This document shows, in pieces, positions 1 to 9,557 of a stretch of 64,000 nucleotides of DNA. How positions within the stretch are numbered: position 1 is the stretch's first letter; the number at the start of each line of letters is the position of its first letter. The translations under genes and the position numbers were made by a program. Where the stretch lies: positions 248,001-312,000 of the forward strand of contig CAWJPL010000039.1 in assembly GCA_963844695.1 (NCBI GenBank), written 5' to 3'. The notes below the pieces were generated by a model. The model ran no database searches and was not told the DNA's origin. It saw only the letters and a list, made by a program, of their open reading frames with translations. This DNA is from RYN-230 sp963844695. Lineage in GTDB: Bacteria > Actinomycetota > Actinomycetes > Streptosporangiales > Streptosporangiaceae.

Positions 1-583
1 CGGAGACCAGCACGTGCCGGCCGCCCAGGTCGGGGCGCAGCCCCGCGGTGCCGCGGGCCAGCACCCGCAGGGCCGTCGCGTAGAGCTCGGCTGGCTCGGG
101 CAGCCGCCCCGGCCCGCTGTCGGCGCCGGTGAGGCGCCCGGCGGCGGGGTCCAGGACGAGGCAGCCGCGGGCGCGCAGGGTCGCCACGTTGGCCTGGGTG
201 GCCGGGTGCTCCCACATCTCGGTGTGCATCGCGGGCGCGAACACCACCGGGCAGCGCGCGGTCAGCAGCGTGGCGGTCAGCAGGTCGTCAGCGCGCCCGG
301 CTGCCGCGCGGGCCAGCAGGTCGGCCGTGGCCGGGGCGACGAAGACCAGGTCGGCGCGCTGGCCGAGCCGGACGTGCGGAACCTCATGCACGTCGTCCCA
401 GACGCTGGTGGTGACGGGCTGCCCGGACAGGGCGGCCCAGGTGGCCTCGCCCACGAAGCGCAGCGCGCTGCCTGTGGGCACGACCCGGACCTGGTAGCCG
501 CCCTCGGTGAACCGCCTCAGCAGCTCACAGGCCTTGTAGGCGGCGATGCCGCCGCCCACGCCGAGGACGATGCTCGACGGCAC
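1..583 (-). CDS. coaBC: CoaBC (phosphopantothenoylcysteine synthetase/decarboxylase), N-terminal part
   Basis: This is the flavoprotein half (CoaC) of the bifunctional CoA enzyme, which decarboxylates 4'-phosphopantothenoylcysteine made by the CoaB half. From a GTG start the protein opens with SSIVLGVGGGIAAYKACELL, the FMN-binding start of the HFCD family. Further in are an APAMHTEMW segment that matches the family PxMNxxMW substrate motif, and the catalytic-His region DVHEVPHVRLG. The reading frame is open to the window edge, so the CoaB domain lies outside. It follows rpoZ by 39 bases on the same strand, the usual actinobacterial order. Product is certain; the exact start is likely. Confidence 0.93.
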   Translation of the reverse strand, partial: MPSSIVLGVGGGIAAYKACELLRRFTEGGYQVRVVPTGSALRFVGEATWAALSGQPVTTSVWDDVHEVPHVRLGQRADLVFVAPATADLLARAAAGRADDLLTATLLTARCPVVFAPAMHTEMWEHPATQANVATLRARGCLVLDPAAGRLTGADSGPGRLPEPAELYATALRVLARGTAGLRPDLGGRHVLVS

Positions 584-622
584 GTCCTCACCGTCCCCGT
601 TCCCGGCCGCTCGGTTGGGACG

Positions 623-892
623 TCAGGAGGTGGGTTCCGCCGTCTCCTGGGCGGAGAGCAGCCCCTGGCGGATCTCGCGCAGCGCGATGGACAGCGGCTT
701 CTCCTGGACCCGCGTCTCGACCAGCGGGCCGACATACTCCAGCAGGCCCTCGCCGAGCTGAGCGTAGTAGGCGTTGATCTGCCGCGCCCGCTTCGCCGCC
801 ATGATGACCAGGCGGTACTTGCTGTCAACGACTTGGAGCAGATCATCAATGGGCGGGTTGGTGATGCCCTCCGCGGCGGGATTACCTGCCAC
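623..892 (-). CDS. rpoZ: RNA polymerase omega subunit RpoZ
   Basis: Small omega subunit that assists beta-prime folding and RNA polymerase assembly. The core NPPIDDLLQVVDSKYRLVI followed by AAKRARQINAYY is diagnostic for actinobacterial RpoZ. The frame is open up to an ATG at 934, but a GTG at 892 is preferred. It has GGAAGG six bases upstream and gives an 89-residue protein like its relatives. It lies 31 bases after the gmk stop and is probably cotranscribed with gmk and coaBC. Confidence 0.92.
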   Translation of the reverse strand: MAGNPAAEGITNPPIDDLLQVVDSKYRLVIMAAKRARQINAYYAQLGEGLLEYVGPLVETRVQEKPLSIALREIRQGLLSAQETAEPTS

Positions 893-923
893 TATGTGCC
901 TTCCGTTTGGGTGAAGAAGAAAA

Positions 924-1536
924 TCATGGGGCAACTAGGCCCACGGTCAAGGCTACCAGCTGGCGGCAGACGTCCCGGACCGACGTATTGATCAGCGTCA
1001 GGTCGAACTCATCCTCCGCGGCGAGCTCCACCCGGGCCGCCTCCAGCCTGCGAGCCGATCACCTCCGGAGGCTCCGTGCCGCGGCCGGTGAGCCTGCGCA
1101 CGAGTTCTTCCCAGCTGGGCGGGGCGAGAAAAATAAGCAGGGCGTCGGGGACCGCACTGCGCACCTGCCGGGCACCCGCAAGATCAATTTCCAGAAGCGC
1201 GGGAACTCCGGCCGCCAGTTTCTCCGCCAGCGGGCCACGCGGCGTTCCATACCGGTGGCCGGCGAATGTCGCCCATTCGAGCAGATCCCCGTGCGCCAGC
1301 ATCCGGTCGAACTCGGCATCACCGACAAAGTGATACTCCCGGCCGCCGACTTCACCGGGTCTCGGTGTCCGGGTGGTCACCGATACCGAGAGCCAGATTT
1401 CCGGGCTTTCCTTCCGCAGCCCGGCCACCACGGTGCTCTTGCCGACCCCGGAAGGGCCGGAAAGAACGGTTAGCCGGGCTGGCACCCCGCCCCCCCGGAC
1501 AAGCGCGGTACCGCATGCGCGATCAGCGGACGCCAT
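924..1536 (-). CDS. gmk: Guanylate kinase, one frame break near 1054
   Basis: Phosphorylates GMP to GDP with ATP. The N-terminal frame shows the P-loop GPSGVGKS, the GMP-binding region TTRTPRPGE...YHFV and LLEIDLAGARQVR. After TEPPEVI the frame is lost. One base over (one surplus G in ATCGGCT) it continues as ARRLEAARVELAAEDEFD and LINTSVRDVCRQLVAL, the normal kinase C-terminus, stopping at 924. Everything needed is present, so a sequencing indel is likelier than a pseudogene. The start is taken as ATG 1536; GTG 1485 directly before PARLTVLSG is an alternative. Confidence 0.9.
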
Positions 1537-1586
1537 GGCCGTTGGCCTGGGTCCCCCGCGCCCGCCCCTGGGGTGATCAGGCTGCC

Positions 1587-1907
1587 TCAGATAACACCAC
1601 CGAACTCGTTTTCCAGGGCGGCACGCTGGTTCGCACCCAGGCCGCGGACCCGGCGCGATTCGGCGATGCCGAGCCGCTCCATGATCTGCCGGGCACGAAC
1701 CTTGCCGATCCCCGGCACGGCCTCGAGCAGAGCTGAGACTTTCATCTTTCCAAGGATGTCATCTGTCTGGCCGTCCTTGAGAACTTGGGACAGCGTCAGC
1801 TCGGCCTTCTTCAGCCGGGCCTTGACCTCGGCCCGTTCCTTGCGCGCACGAGCGGCCTTCTCTAGGGCAGCGGCACGCTGATCGGGAGTGAGGGGAGGAA
1901 GAGCCAC
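1587..1907 (-). CDS. mihF: Actinobacterial integration host factor (mIHF/sIHF)
   Basis: Nucleoid-associated DNA-binding protein unrelated to the proteobacterial HU/IHF fold. The 106-residue product has a basic N-terminal helix rich in KARKERAEVKARLKKAEL. A helix-two-turn-helix core follows with VPGIGKVRARQIMERLGI, the DNA-contacting signature of the family, then RRVRGLGANQRAALE. The start is GTG 1907, six bases after a strong GAGGTGA. It sits directly upstream of gmk, as in other actinomycetes. Confidence 0.93.
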   Translation of the reverse strand: MALPPLTPDQRAAALEKAARARKERAEVKARLKKAELTLSQVLKDGQTDDILGKMKVSALLEAVPGIGKVRARQIMERLGIAESRRVRGLGANQRAALENEFGGVI

Positions 1908-2214
1908 TCCGGGTCACCTCGGGTTTCAGAATCGAAAACTGCGGACGGGAAGGGAAAGTAGCGAGTTCAGCCCGCCAGGGCAACGCAAACACCCGTTTGT
2001 TACGTCATAAATTGGCCGATATTACTCTCCGGATGAGACCGAATACGTAACGTAGTCAAACGGGCTATCCCCATGCCCCTATCATCCAGCCCGCGGCAGA
2101 GTGCTCCAAACACGCCAGCCGCCCCCACCTGCGGCCAGATGGCGCGATCTGCCAGCGCGTTCATGATCATCCAGGTGGGCCGGCCGGTGTTCCGGTGGCG
2201 GGCCCGCCGCACGC
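1908..2214. other. Intergenic region pyrF-mihF, probable promoter for mihF-gmk-rpoZ-coaBC
   Basis: About 300 bases without a gene, in which 1930-2070 is clearly less GC-rich than the neighbours. On the minus strand it carries a TTGACT and, about 30 bases later, TAATAT, but their spacing does not make one standard promoter. It also holds short AC/GT-rich inverted segments (ACGTTACGTA). It separates the pyr run from the mihF run, so at least one promoter for the downstream genes is expected here; the exact element cannot be fixed. Confidence 0.4.
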
Positions 2215-2919
2215 TCAGTCGGCCGACGCGAGCCGGCGCAGCGGAGCCGCGATGGCCGCGGCGGCCGCACCCGGATCCGGTGCGCCGGTGATGGGGCGCC
2301 CGATGACCAGAAGATCCGCCCCCTCCCGCAGCGCTTCCTCGGGCGTGGCGACCCGCGCCTGGTCGTTCCGGTCCGCACCGGCCGGCCGGACGCCCGGGGT
2401 GATCAGCCTGATGTCCGGGCCGACTTCCGCGCGGACCGCGGCCACCTCGCGCGGCGAGCAGACGAGCGCCCGCGCGCCGGCCCCGACCGCGAGGACGGCG
2501 AGACGGCGCACGGCGTCCGGCACCGGGCCGCGCAGGCCGATCGACTCGAGGTCTGCAGGGCTCAGGGAGGTCAGCACGGTGACCCCGGCTATCGCGGTGT
2601 CCGGCGCGGCCTGAACGGCCGCCCTGATGACCTCAGGGCCCGCTGAGGCGTGCACTGTGACGATGTCCGGCCGCAGCCGGGCCACCGCCCGCGCCGCACC
2701 CGCCACGGTGGCCGGGATGTCGTGCAGCTTCAGGTCGAGGAAGACCCGCACGCCGCTGGCGCCCCTGATCGAGGCGACCACGCCCGGGCCGTACCGCAGA
2801 TACAGCTCGAGCCCGATTTTTACGGTGCTGACGTGCGGCGTTACCAGGCCGGCCCAGCGAGCCGCGGTCTCCAGGTCGGGCGCGTCAAGCGCCACGGCGA
2901 TCGGCGCTGGCTGGCTCAA
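2215..2919 (-). CDS. pyrF: Orotidine 5'-phosphate decarboxylase
   Basis: Last step of UMP synthesis, decarboxylating OMP. The 234-residue TIM barrel has the catalytic D-x-K-x-x-D signature as DLKLHDIP (D62, K64, D67), the phosphate-binding ITPGVRP loop and VIGRPITGAPDP near the end. The size fits the compact OMP decarboxylase class. The start is TTG 2919 close behind GAGGAGGAGAG. It is the last gene of the pyr run, 46 bases after pyrD. Confidence 0.95.
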   Translation of the reverse strand: MSQPAPIAVALDAPDLETAARWAGLVTPHVSTVKIGLELYLRYGPGVVASIRGASGVRVFLDLKLHDIPATVAGAARAVARLRPDIVTVHASAGPEVIRAAVQAAPDTAIAGVTVLTSLSPADLESIGLRGPVPDAVRRLAVLAVGAGARALVCSPREVAAVRAEVGPDIRLITPGVRPAGADRNDQARVATPEEALREGADLLVIGRPITGAPDPGAAAAAIAAPLRRLASAD

Positions 2920-2965
2920 CTCTCCTCCTCGGTACGGGTGGTGACGGGACGCGTGGGGCGCCCCG

Positions 2966-3931
2966 CTAGTGGGCGGTCCCGGACAGCCGGCGCACCGGCG
3001 CGCCCCTCGGCTCGTGCGCGAGCCCGATCACGTCGGCCAGCCGCTCGATGCCGCGCTGCCCGAGTTCCTCGTCGAGTTCGCGCAGGATGCGGACGCAGGC
3101 CGACGGATCATGGAAGATCGTCGTGCCGACGCTCACCATGGACGCCCCGGCCAGGATGAGCTCCAGCGCGTCCCGGCCGGTCCGGACGCCGCCCATGCCG
3201 ATGATCGGCACGTCGGGCAGCGCCTTGCGGACCTGCCAGATGCAGCGCACCGCCACCGGCCGGATGGCCGGGCCGGACAGGCCCCCGGTGACGCCGGCCA
3301 GCACCGGGCGCATGGTCTCGGTGTCGATCACCATCCCGAGCAGGGTGTTGATCAGCGAGAGGCCGTCGGCGCCCGCGCCGACACACGCCCGGGCGATCGT
3401 GACGATGTCCGTGACGTCGGGAGACAGCTTCGCGAACACCGGGATGTCGTACCGGACCCGGGCCCGGACCGCCTCGATGACCGCGCCGGAGGCGCCCGGG
3501 TCGCAGGCGAACACCTGTCCCCTGTCCTCGACGTTCGGACAGGAAATATTCACCTCTATGGCAGTGACTCCTGCCGCGTCGGTCAGCCGTGCGGCGAGTT
3601 CGGCGTACTCGTCAACACTGCCGCCCGCGATGGAGACCACGGCCCGCGCCCCCCGCGAGAGCAGCCAGGGCAGGTCCCGCTGCAGGAAAGCGTCGATCCC
3701 GGGCCCCTGGAGGCCGATCGAGTTCAGCATCCCGCTGGGCGTCTCCGCCATCCGGGGCGTCGGCCGGCCCGCCCGGGGCGCGACCATCACGGACTTGGTG
3801 ACGACCGCGCCGATCTTGGCGACGTCAAAGAACTGGGCGAGTTCCCGGCCTGCTCCGGCGCAACCCGACGCGGTCAGGATCGGGTTCGGCAGTTCGACGT
3901 GGCCGAGCCTGGTCCGCAGGTCAACTGCCAT
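2966..3931 (-). CDS. pyrD: Dihydroorotate dehydrogenase, class 1B catalytic subunit
   Basis: Oxidises dihydroorotate to orotate using FMN and passes electrons to PyrK and then NAD+. The 321-residue barrel shows NPILTASGCAG, the lysine in VTKSVM, the NISCPN loop with catalytic Cys131, and the FMN-phosphate region GMGGVRTGRDALELILAGAS. The active-site cysteine (class 2 enzymes use serine) and the adjacent pyrK place it in class 1B. It starts at ATG 3931 behind GGAG and overlaps the end of pyrK by 11 bases. Confidence 0.95.
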   Translation of the reverse strand: MAVDLRTRLGHVELPNPILTASGCAGAGRELAQFFDVAKIGAVVTKSVMVAPRAGRPTPRMAETPSGMLNSIGLQGPGIDAFLQRDLPWLLSRGARAVVSIAGGSVDEYAELAARLTDAAGVTAIEVNISCPNVEDRGQVFACDPGASGAVIEAVRARVRYDIPVFAKLSPDVTDIVTIARACVGAGADGLSLINTLLGMVIDTETMRPVLAGVTGGLSGPAIRPVAVRCIWQVRKALPDVPIIGMGGVRTGRDALELILAGASMVSVGTTIFHDPSACVRILRELDEELGQRGIERLADVIGLAHEPRGAPVRRLSGTAH

Positions 3932-4983
3932 GCTGCTCCTTCCGCGCCGGGGCTGGGCCGGCGGCTCGGGCCGCCCCGGCCGGCCGCGGCGTCCCGCTCG
4001 CGCTGGCGGGCGGTGTTCCGGCCTGTGACGGGCCGCCCCGTGACGAGCCGGGGACCGGGGACACCCCGGCCGGCCGGGCCGCGGCGCCGCCGGTCCCCGC
4101 GTGCTGCCGCGGGTTCCAGCCCGGGGCGCCCAGCGCGTCGAACGGGATGGTGCCGATGTCGTCCCAGCGCACCGTCTCGCCCCGGAACACCGGGCCCGCC
4201 ACGCAGGACCGGACCATCCGGGTCACGCCGTCGTCCCCGACGACTGGCAGCACGCAGGTCATGCACACCCCGATGCCGCAGGCCATCGACTCCTCGACCA
4301 GGGTCTGCACCGGGATGTCGTAGCGGCCCGCCAGCGCCGTCACCTGACGGAGCATCCCCATCGGGCCGCACGCGTAGATGACGTCGGTGCGCGCCTCGTG
4401 GATGACCTGGGTGAGCCGGTCGGTGACGAGCCCGCGCACGCCCATCGAGCCGTCCTCGGTGGTAACCGCCGCGGTCCGGCCGGTCCGGCGCGCGGTGAGC
4501 GCGCCGAACACCCGGTCCGCGCTGGCCGCGCCGAGCAGGAAGTCCACCTGGCAGTCCCGGCTGCGCAGCCGGTCAGCCAGCGGGAACAGCGGCGCGCTCC
4601 CGTAGCCGCCGCCGACCAGCAGGCAGCTCACCGGTTCCCGGGGGACCGGGAAAGGCCGGCCGAGCGGCCCGGTCACGTCGAGGACGTCACGGGTACGGCG
4701 CTCGGCCAGCCACCGGGTCCCCGGCCCGACCGCGGCGAACACGAACTCCACCGTCCCGCCGTGGTCCGGCCGCACGTCATGGATGGAGAACGCCCGGCGC
4801 AGCAGCATGGACGTGTCCGGCCCGCCCACCGCGACCGCCACGAACTGGCCGGGCCGGAACCGGGCGGCGATCCCGGGGGCGACCACGGTCATCGCGTAGT
4901 AGGCGTTCAACCCTCCGGACCGTGAGCACGGTGCCGCGTACCTGGACCTGGACGGCGTCCTGCTCGCCGTCCGCGGCGGTCAT
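3921..4983 (-). CDS. pyrK: Dihydroorotate dehydrogenase electron transfer subunit, one frame break near 4914
   Basis: FAD/2Fe-2S subunit that links PyrD to NAD+. The start is ATG 4983, overlapping the carB stop as ATGA; residues TAADGEQDAVQVQVRGTVL follow. The frame breaks near 4914 (one extra base in GGGTTGAAC) and continues as NAYYAMTVVAPG. Then come RRAFSIHD (FAD), GGGYGSAPLF (NAD) and the iron-sulfur cluster CGIGVCMTC with a later Cys in VRSCVAGP. Oddity: after WNPRQ there is a tail of roughly 60 residues of low-complexity Ala/Pro/Gly reaching into the pyrD start. Product is certain; the break looks technical. Confidence 0.9.
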
Positions 4984-7900
4984 GCCGGCGCTCCGGAGGG
5001 GCTGTCCTCCGGGGAGAGCACCGGCGGGGCGCTCCCCCGGGCGAGCAGAGCGTACTCCTGCAAGGACCGCACCCCCACCTCGCCGCGCTGAATGGCCTCG
5101 ATGCCCTGCACCGCGGCGCCAAGCCCCTGCACCGTGGTGACACAGGGCACCCCTCGCCGCACCGCGGCGGTCCGGATCTCGTAACCGTCCAGCCGGGGCC
5201 CCGAGTGCCCCGGGCTGCCGAACGGCGTGTTCACGATGAGATCCACCTGTCCGGCGAGGATCCTGGCCACGATATCGGGCTCGCCGTCCGGTCCGGGGCC
5301 GTCGCTGTGCTTCCGGACGATCGTGGCACGAACGCCGTTGCGCCGCAGCACCTCGGCGGTTCCCTCGGTCGCCCAGATCTCAAAGCCCAGGTCGGCGAGG
5401 CGCTTGACGGGGAACACCATGGACCGCTTGTCCCGGTTCGCCACCGACACGAACACCCGTCCCTTGACCGGGAGCGGCCCGTAGACGGCCGCCTGGGACT
5501 TGGCGTAGGCGGTGCCGAACGCCGCGTCGATCCCCATCACCTCGCCCGTGGAGCGCATCTCAGGGCTGAGGACGGTGTCCACGCCCTGCCCGCGGGCGTC
5601 ACGGAACCGGCCGAACGGCAGCACCGCCTCCTTGACCGCGATCGGCGCGTCGAGCGGGAGCGTGCCGCCGTCGCCCGACGCGGGCAGGATGCCCTCGGCG
5701 CGCAGCTCCGCCACGCTCGCGCCGAGCATGATCCGGGCTGCCGCCTTGGCCAGCGGCGTGGCCGTGGCCTTGGACACGAACGGCACGGTCCGCGAGGCCC
5801 GGGGGTTGGCCTCCAGCACGTGCAGCACCCCGGCCGCCATCGCGTACTGGACGTTCAGCAGCCCGAGCACCCCCACGCCCCGCGCGATGGCCTCGGTCGA
5901 CTCGCGGATCCGGGCGATGTCTGAGCGGCCCAGCGTGATCGGCGGCAGCGCGCAGGCCGAGTCGCCGGAATGGATGCCGGCCTCCTCGATGTGCTCCATC
6001 ACCCCGCCGAGGAACAGTTCCTCCCCGTCGTACAGGGCGTCCACGTCGATCTCGATCGCGTCGTCGAGGAAGCGGTCGATGAGGACCGGGTGCCCGGGGC
6101 TGGCCGCCGCGGCCCGGCCCACGTAGTCCTCCAGGGTGGCGTCGTCATAGACGATCTCCATGCCCCGGCCGCCGAGCACGTAGGAGGGCCGGACCAGCAC
6201 GGGGTAGCCGATCTCGTCCGCGACCACCTTGGCCTCGGCGTAGGACAGCGCGGTGCCGTACCGGGGCGCGGGCAGCCCGGCCGCCTCCAGCACCGCCCCG
6301 AACTCACCGCGGTCCTCGGCCAGGTGGATCGCGTCCGGGCTGGTCCCGACCACCGGCACGCCCTCGGCGGCCAGAGCGCGGGCCAGCCCGAGCGGGGTCT
6401 GGCCGCCGAGCTGCACGATGACCCCGGCCACCGGCCCGCTCTGCTGCTCCGCGTGGACCACTTCGAGCACGTCCTCCAGCGTCAGCGGCTCGAAGTACAG
6501 CCGCCCGGACGTGTCGTAGTCGGTGGACACCGTCTCGGGGTTGCAGTTGACCATCACGGTCTCGTAGCCCGCGGCGGTCAGCGCGAACGACGCGTGCACG
6601 CAGGCGTAGTCGAACTCGATGCCCTGGCCGATCCGGTTCGGCCCGCTGCCCAGGATGATCACCTTCGGCGCCCCGCCGGGGGGCACCTCGGTCTGCTCGT
6701 CGTACGTGGAGTACAGGTAGGGCGTGCGGGCGGCGAACTCCGCCGCGCAGGTGTTGACCGCGTGGTACACGGGGCGGATGCCGAAGGCGTGCCGCAGCAG
6801 CCGCACCTGGTCTTCGGGCAGGCCCTGGAGCTGGCCGATCTGGGCGTCGGAGAACCCGGCCCGCTTCGCCGACCACAGCGCGCCAGTGTCCAGCTCAGGA
6901 CCGGGCGCCGTGGCCGCGGGCCCGCCGGCCGCCCCCGCCAGCCGCTCGGCGATCTCCTGGATCGCCCTGGATCTGGTCCACGAACCAGGGATCGATCCCG
7001 GTCACCCCGGCCACGTCGGCGACGGCCGCCCCGGCCCGCAGCGCCTGGTGCACGGTAGACATCCGGCCGTCGTGCGGCGTCGCGCAGCGCGCCAGCAGCT
7101 CAGCCCGGTCCCCCGGCGGCCCGGCCCAGCTGAACGGCGCGGCCCGGTCCTCCAGCGAGCGGAGCGCCTTCTGCAGCGCCTCCGGGAAGCTCCGCCCGAT
7201 GGCCATGGCCTCACCGACCGACTTCATGTGCGTGGTCAGCTCGGGGTCCGCGCCGGGGAACTTCTCGAACGCGAACCGCGGCACCTTGACCACCACGTAG
7301 TCCAGCGCGGGCTCGAAGCTGGCCGGCGTCTCCCCGGTGATGTCGTTGCGGATCTCGTCCAGCGTGTAGCCGATGGCCAGCCGGGCGGCGATCTTGGCGA
7401 TCGGGAAGCCGGTCGCCTTGGAGGCCAGCGCCGAGGACCGGGACACCCGCGGGTTCATCTCGATCACGACCATCCGGCCGGTCCGCGGGTGCACGGCGAA
7501 CTGGATGTTGCAGCCCCCGGTGTCCACTCCCGACCGCGCGGACCACCGCGATGGCCACGTCGCGCATGTGCTGGTACTCGCGGTCGGTCAGGGTCATCGC
7601 CGGGGCCACGGTGACCGAGTCCCCGGTGTGCACGCCCATGGGGTCGATGTTCTCGATCGAGCAGACCACCACCACGTTGTCGTGGCGGTCGCGCATCAGC
7701 TCGAGCTCGAACTCCTTCCAGCCGAGGATGGACTCCTCCAGCAGCACCTCGGTCACCGGGCTGGCGTCCAGGCCGGCCCCGGCCAGGCGGCGCAGGTCGC
7801 CCTCGGAGCGCGCGATGCCCGAGCCCGACCCGCCCAGCGTGAAGGACGGCCGGATGACCACCGGATAGCCGAGATCAGCCGCGGCCACCAGGCACTCGTC

Positions 7901-8356
7901 CATGCTGTGGCAGATGTGGCTGCGCGGCACCTCGGCGCCGAGCCCGGTGACGATGTCCTTGAACCGCTTCCGGTCCTCACCCGCCCTGATGGTCTCGATG
8001 CCGGCCCCGATCAGCTCGACGCCGTACTTGGCCAGGACGCCCGCCTCGTGCAGCTCGACGGCCGCGTTCAGCGCGGTCTGCCCCCCGAGCGTGGGCAGCA
8101 CGGCGTCGGGCCGCTCCTTGGCGATGACCTTCTCCAGCACGTCCTGGGTGATCGGCTCGACGTAGGTGGCGTCGGCGAACTCCGGATCGGTCATGATCGT
8201 GGCCGGGTTGGAGTTGACCAGGCTGACCCGGATGCCCTCCTGGCTCAGCACCCGGCAGGCCTGGGTGCCCGAGTAGTCGAACTCGCAGGCCTGCCCGATC
8301 ACGATCGGCCCGGACCCGATGACCAGTACCGAGCGCAGGTCCTCACGCCTGGGCAC
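4980..8356 (-). CDS. carB: Carbamoyl phosphate synthase large subunit, frame breaks near 6968 and 7527
   Basis: Makes carbamoyl phosphate from bicarbonate, ATP and glutamine-derived ammonia. The protein runs through three frames: LRSVLVIGSGPIVIGQACEF to DVAIAVVRAVG; then VDTGGCNIQFAVHPRTG to GIDPWFVDQIQ; then EIAERLAG and the second synthetase half beginning ILGSGPNRIGQGIEFDY, to the C-terminal regulatory domain. Both breaks fit one surplus G (GGGAGTGG; CAGGGCGAT) and no conserved block is lost. The full length of about 1,120 residues is normal. The preferred start is GTG 8356, five bases after GGGGAGG; GTG 8362 also fits. It overlaps carA by 14 bases and ends in the pyrK start. Confidence 0.92.
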
Positions 8357-9557
8357 GCGCACCTCCCCTGGCGCCGTCCATCAGCGCGCAGAACTCGTCG
8401 AACAGCCCGGACGCGTCGTGCGGGCCCGGCGCGGCCTCGGGGTGGTACTGCACGCTGAAGGCCGGCCGGTCCAGCAGCCTCAGGCCCTCGACCACGCCGT
8501 CGTTGAGGTTGACGTGGGTGATCTGGGCCGGGCCGAAATCGGTGCCGAACGTCGCGCCCGGCCCGGTGCCGCCGTAGCCGCCGGGCTGGCCTCCGGCGCC
8601 GGGGGGCATGGCCACCGCGAAGCCGTGGTTGTGGCTGGTGATGTGCACCTGCCCGGTCGCCAGGTGCTTGACCGGCTGGTTCACCCCGCGGTGCCCGAAG
8701 CGGAGTTTGTAGGTGCCCAGGCCGAGGGCCCGGCCCAGGACCTGGCTGCCCAGGCAGATGCCGAAGACCGGGACGCCACGGGCGAGCACGCCGCGGACCG
8801 CGTCCACCGCGTAGCCGGCCGCGGACGGGTCGCCGGGCCCGTTGGAGAAGAACACGCCGTCAGGCCCGAGGGCGAGGATGTCCTCGGTGGTGCTGGCCGC
8901 CGGGAGCACGGTGACCTGGCAGCCCCGCCGGGCCATGGCCTGCGGCGTGGCGGCCTTGATGCCCAGGTCCACCGCCGCGACCCGGTAACGGGCTGGCACC
9001 CCGTCCGGCGGGGAGACCGTGTAGGCGGCCGCCGTGGAGACCTCCCGGGCCAGGTCGGCGCCGGCCATCTGCGGGCTGGCCAGGACCCGCTCGCGGAGCG
9101 CGTCCGGGTCCGCGGAGCCGGTGGCGATGCCGGCCCGCATCGCCCCGCGTTCGCGCAGGTGCCGGGTCAGCGCCCGGGTGCCGGTGATCGCGATCCCGGT
9201 GACGCCCTGGGCGCGCAGTTCCTCCTCCAGGCTCCGCTGCGACCGCCAGTTCGAGGCCAGCCGGGCCGGCTCGCGGACGACGTACCCGCTCACCCAGATC
9301 CGCCGCGACTCGGGGTCCTCGTCGTTCACCCCGGTGTTGCCGATGTGCGGCGCGGTCATCGCCACGATCTGGCGAGCGTAGGACGGGTCGGTCAGCGTCT
9401 CCTGGTAGCCGGTCATGCCGGTGTTGAAGACCATCTCGCCGAAGGTCTCGCCGTCCGCGCCGAACGCGGTGCCGCGGAAGGTGGTGCCGTCCTCCAGGAC
9501 CAGGATCGCGGGGGTGGTGCCCGCCCCGCTGGACCCCGCACTCAGGGACCCGGCCAT
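8343..9557 (-). CDS. carA: Carbamoyl phosphate synthase small (glutaminase) subunit
   Basis: Hydrolyses glutamine and channels ammonia to CarB. The 404 residues carry the N-terminal CarA domain (LVLEDGTTFRG, NTGMTGYQE) and a class I amidotransferase domain. Its nucleophile lies in VFGICLGSQ, and the His-Glu pair in QYHPEAAPGPHD. ITSHNHGFAV is also typical. The position after the nucleophile motif is Ser where many homologues have His or Asn. The ATG at 9557 shares one base with the pyrC stop (TGATG), so translation is probably coupled. Confidence 0.95.
   Translation of the reverse strand: MAGSLSAGSSGAGTTPAILVLEDGTTFRGTAFGADGETFGEMVFNTGMTGYQETLTDPSYARQIVAMTAPHIGNTGVNDEDPESRRIWVSGYVVREPARLASNWRSQRSLEEELRAQGVTGIAITGTRALTRHLRERGAMRAGIATGSADPDALRERVLASPQMAGADLAREVSTAAAYTVSPPDGVPARYRVAAVDLGIKAATPQAMARRGCQVTVLPAASTTEDILALGPDGVFFSNGPGDPSAAGYAVDAVRGVLARGVPVFGICLGSQVLGRALGLGTYKLRFGHRGVNQPVKHLATGQVHITSHNHGFAVAMPPGAGGQPGGYGGTGPGATFGTDFGPAQITHVNLNDGVVEGLRLLDRPAFSVQYHPEAAPGPHDASGLFDEFCALMDGARGGARAQA

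Noticed and set aside
2969..4381. Long plus-strand open frames opposite pyrD and pyrK
   Set aside because: They are antisense products of GC-rich codon bias: proline/arginine-rich, with no family motif, while the minus strand carries complete enzymes.
4980..8362. carB as a pseudogene
   Set aside because: Two +1 shifts are present but all conserved segments remain, and the enzyme is part of an otherwise intact UMP pathway. Indel error is more economical.
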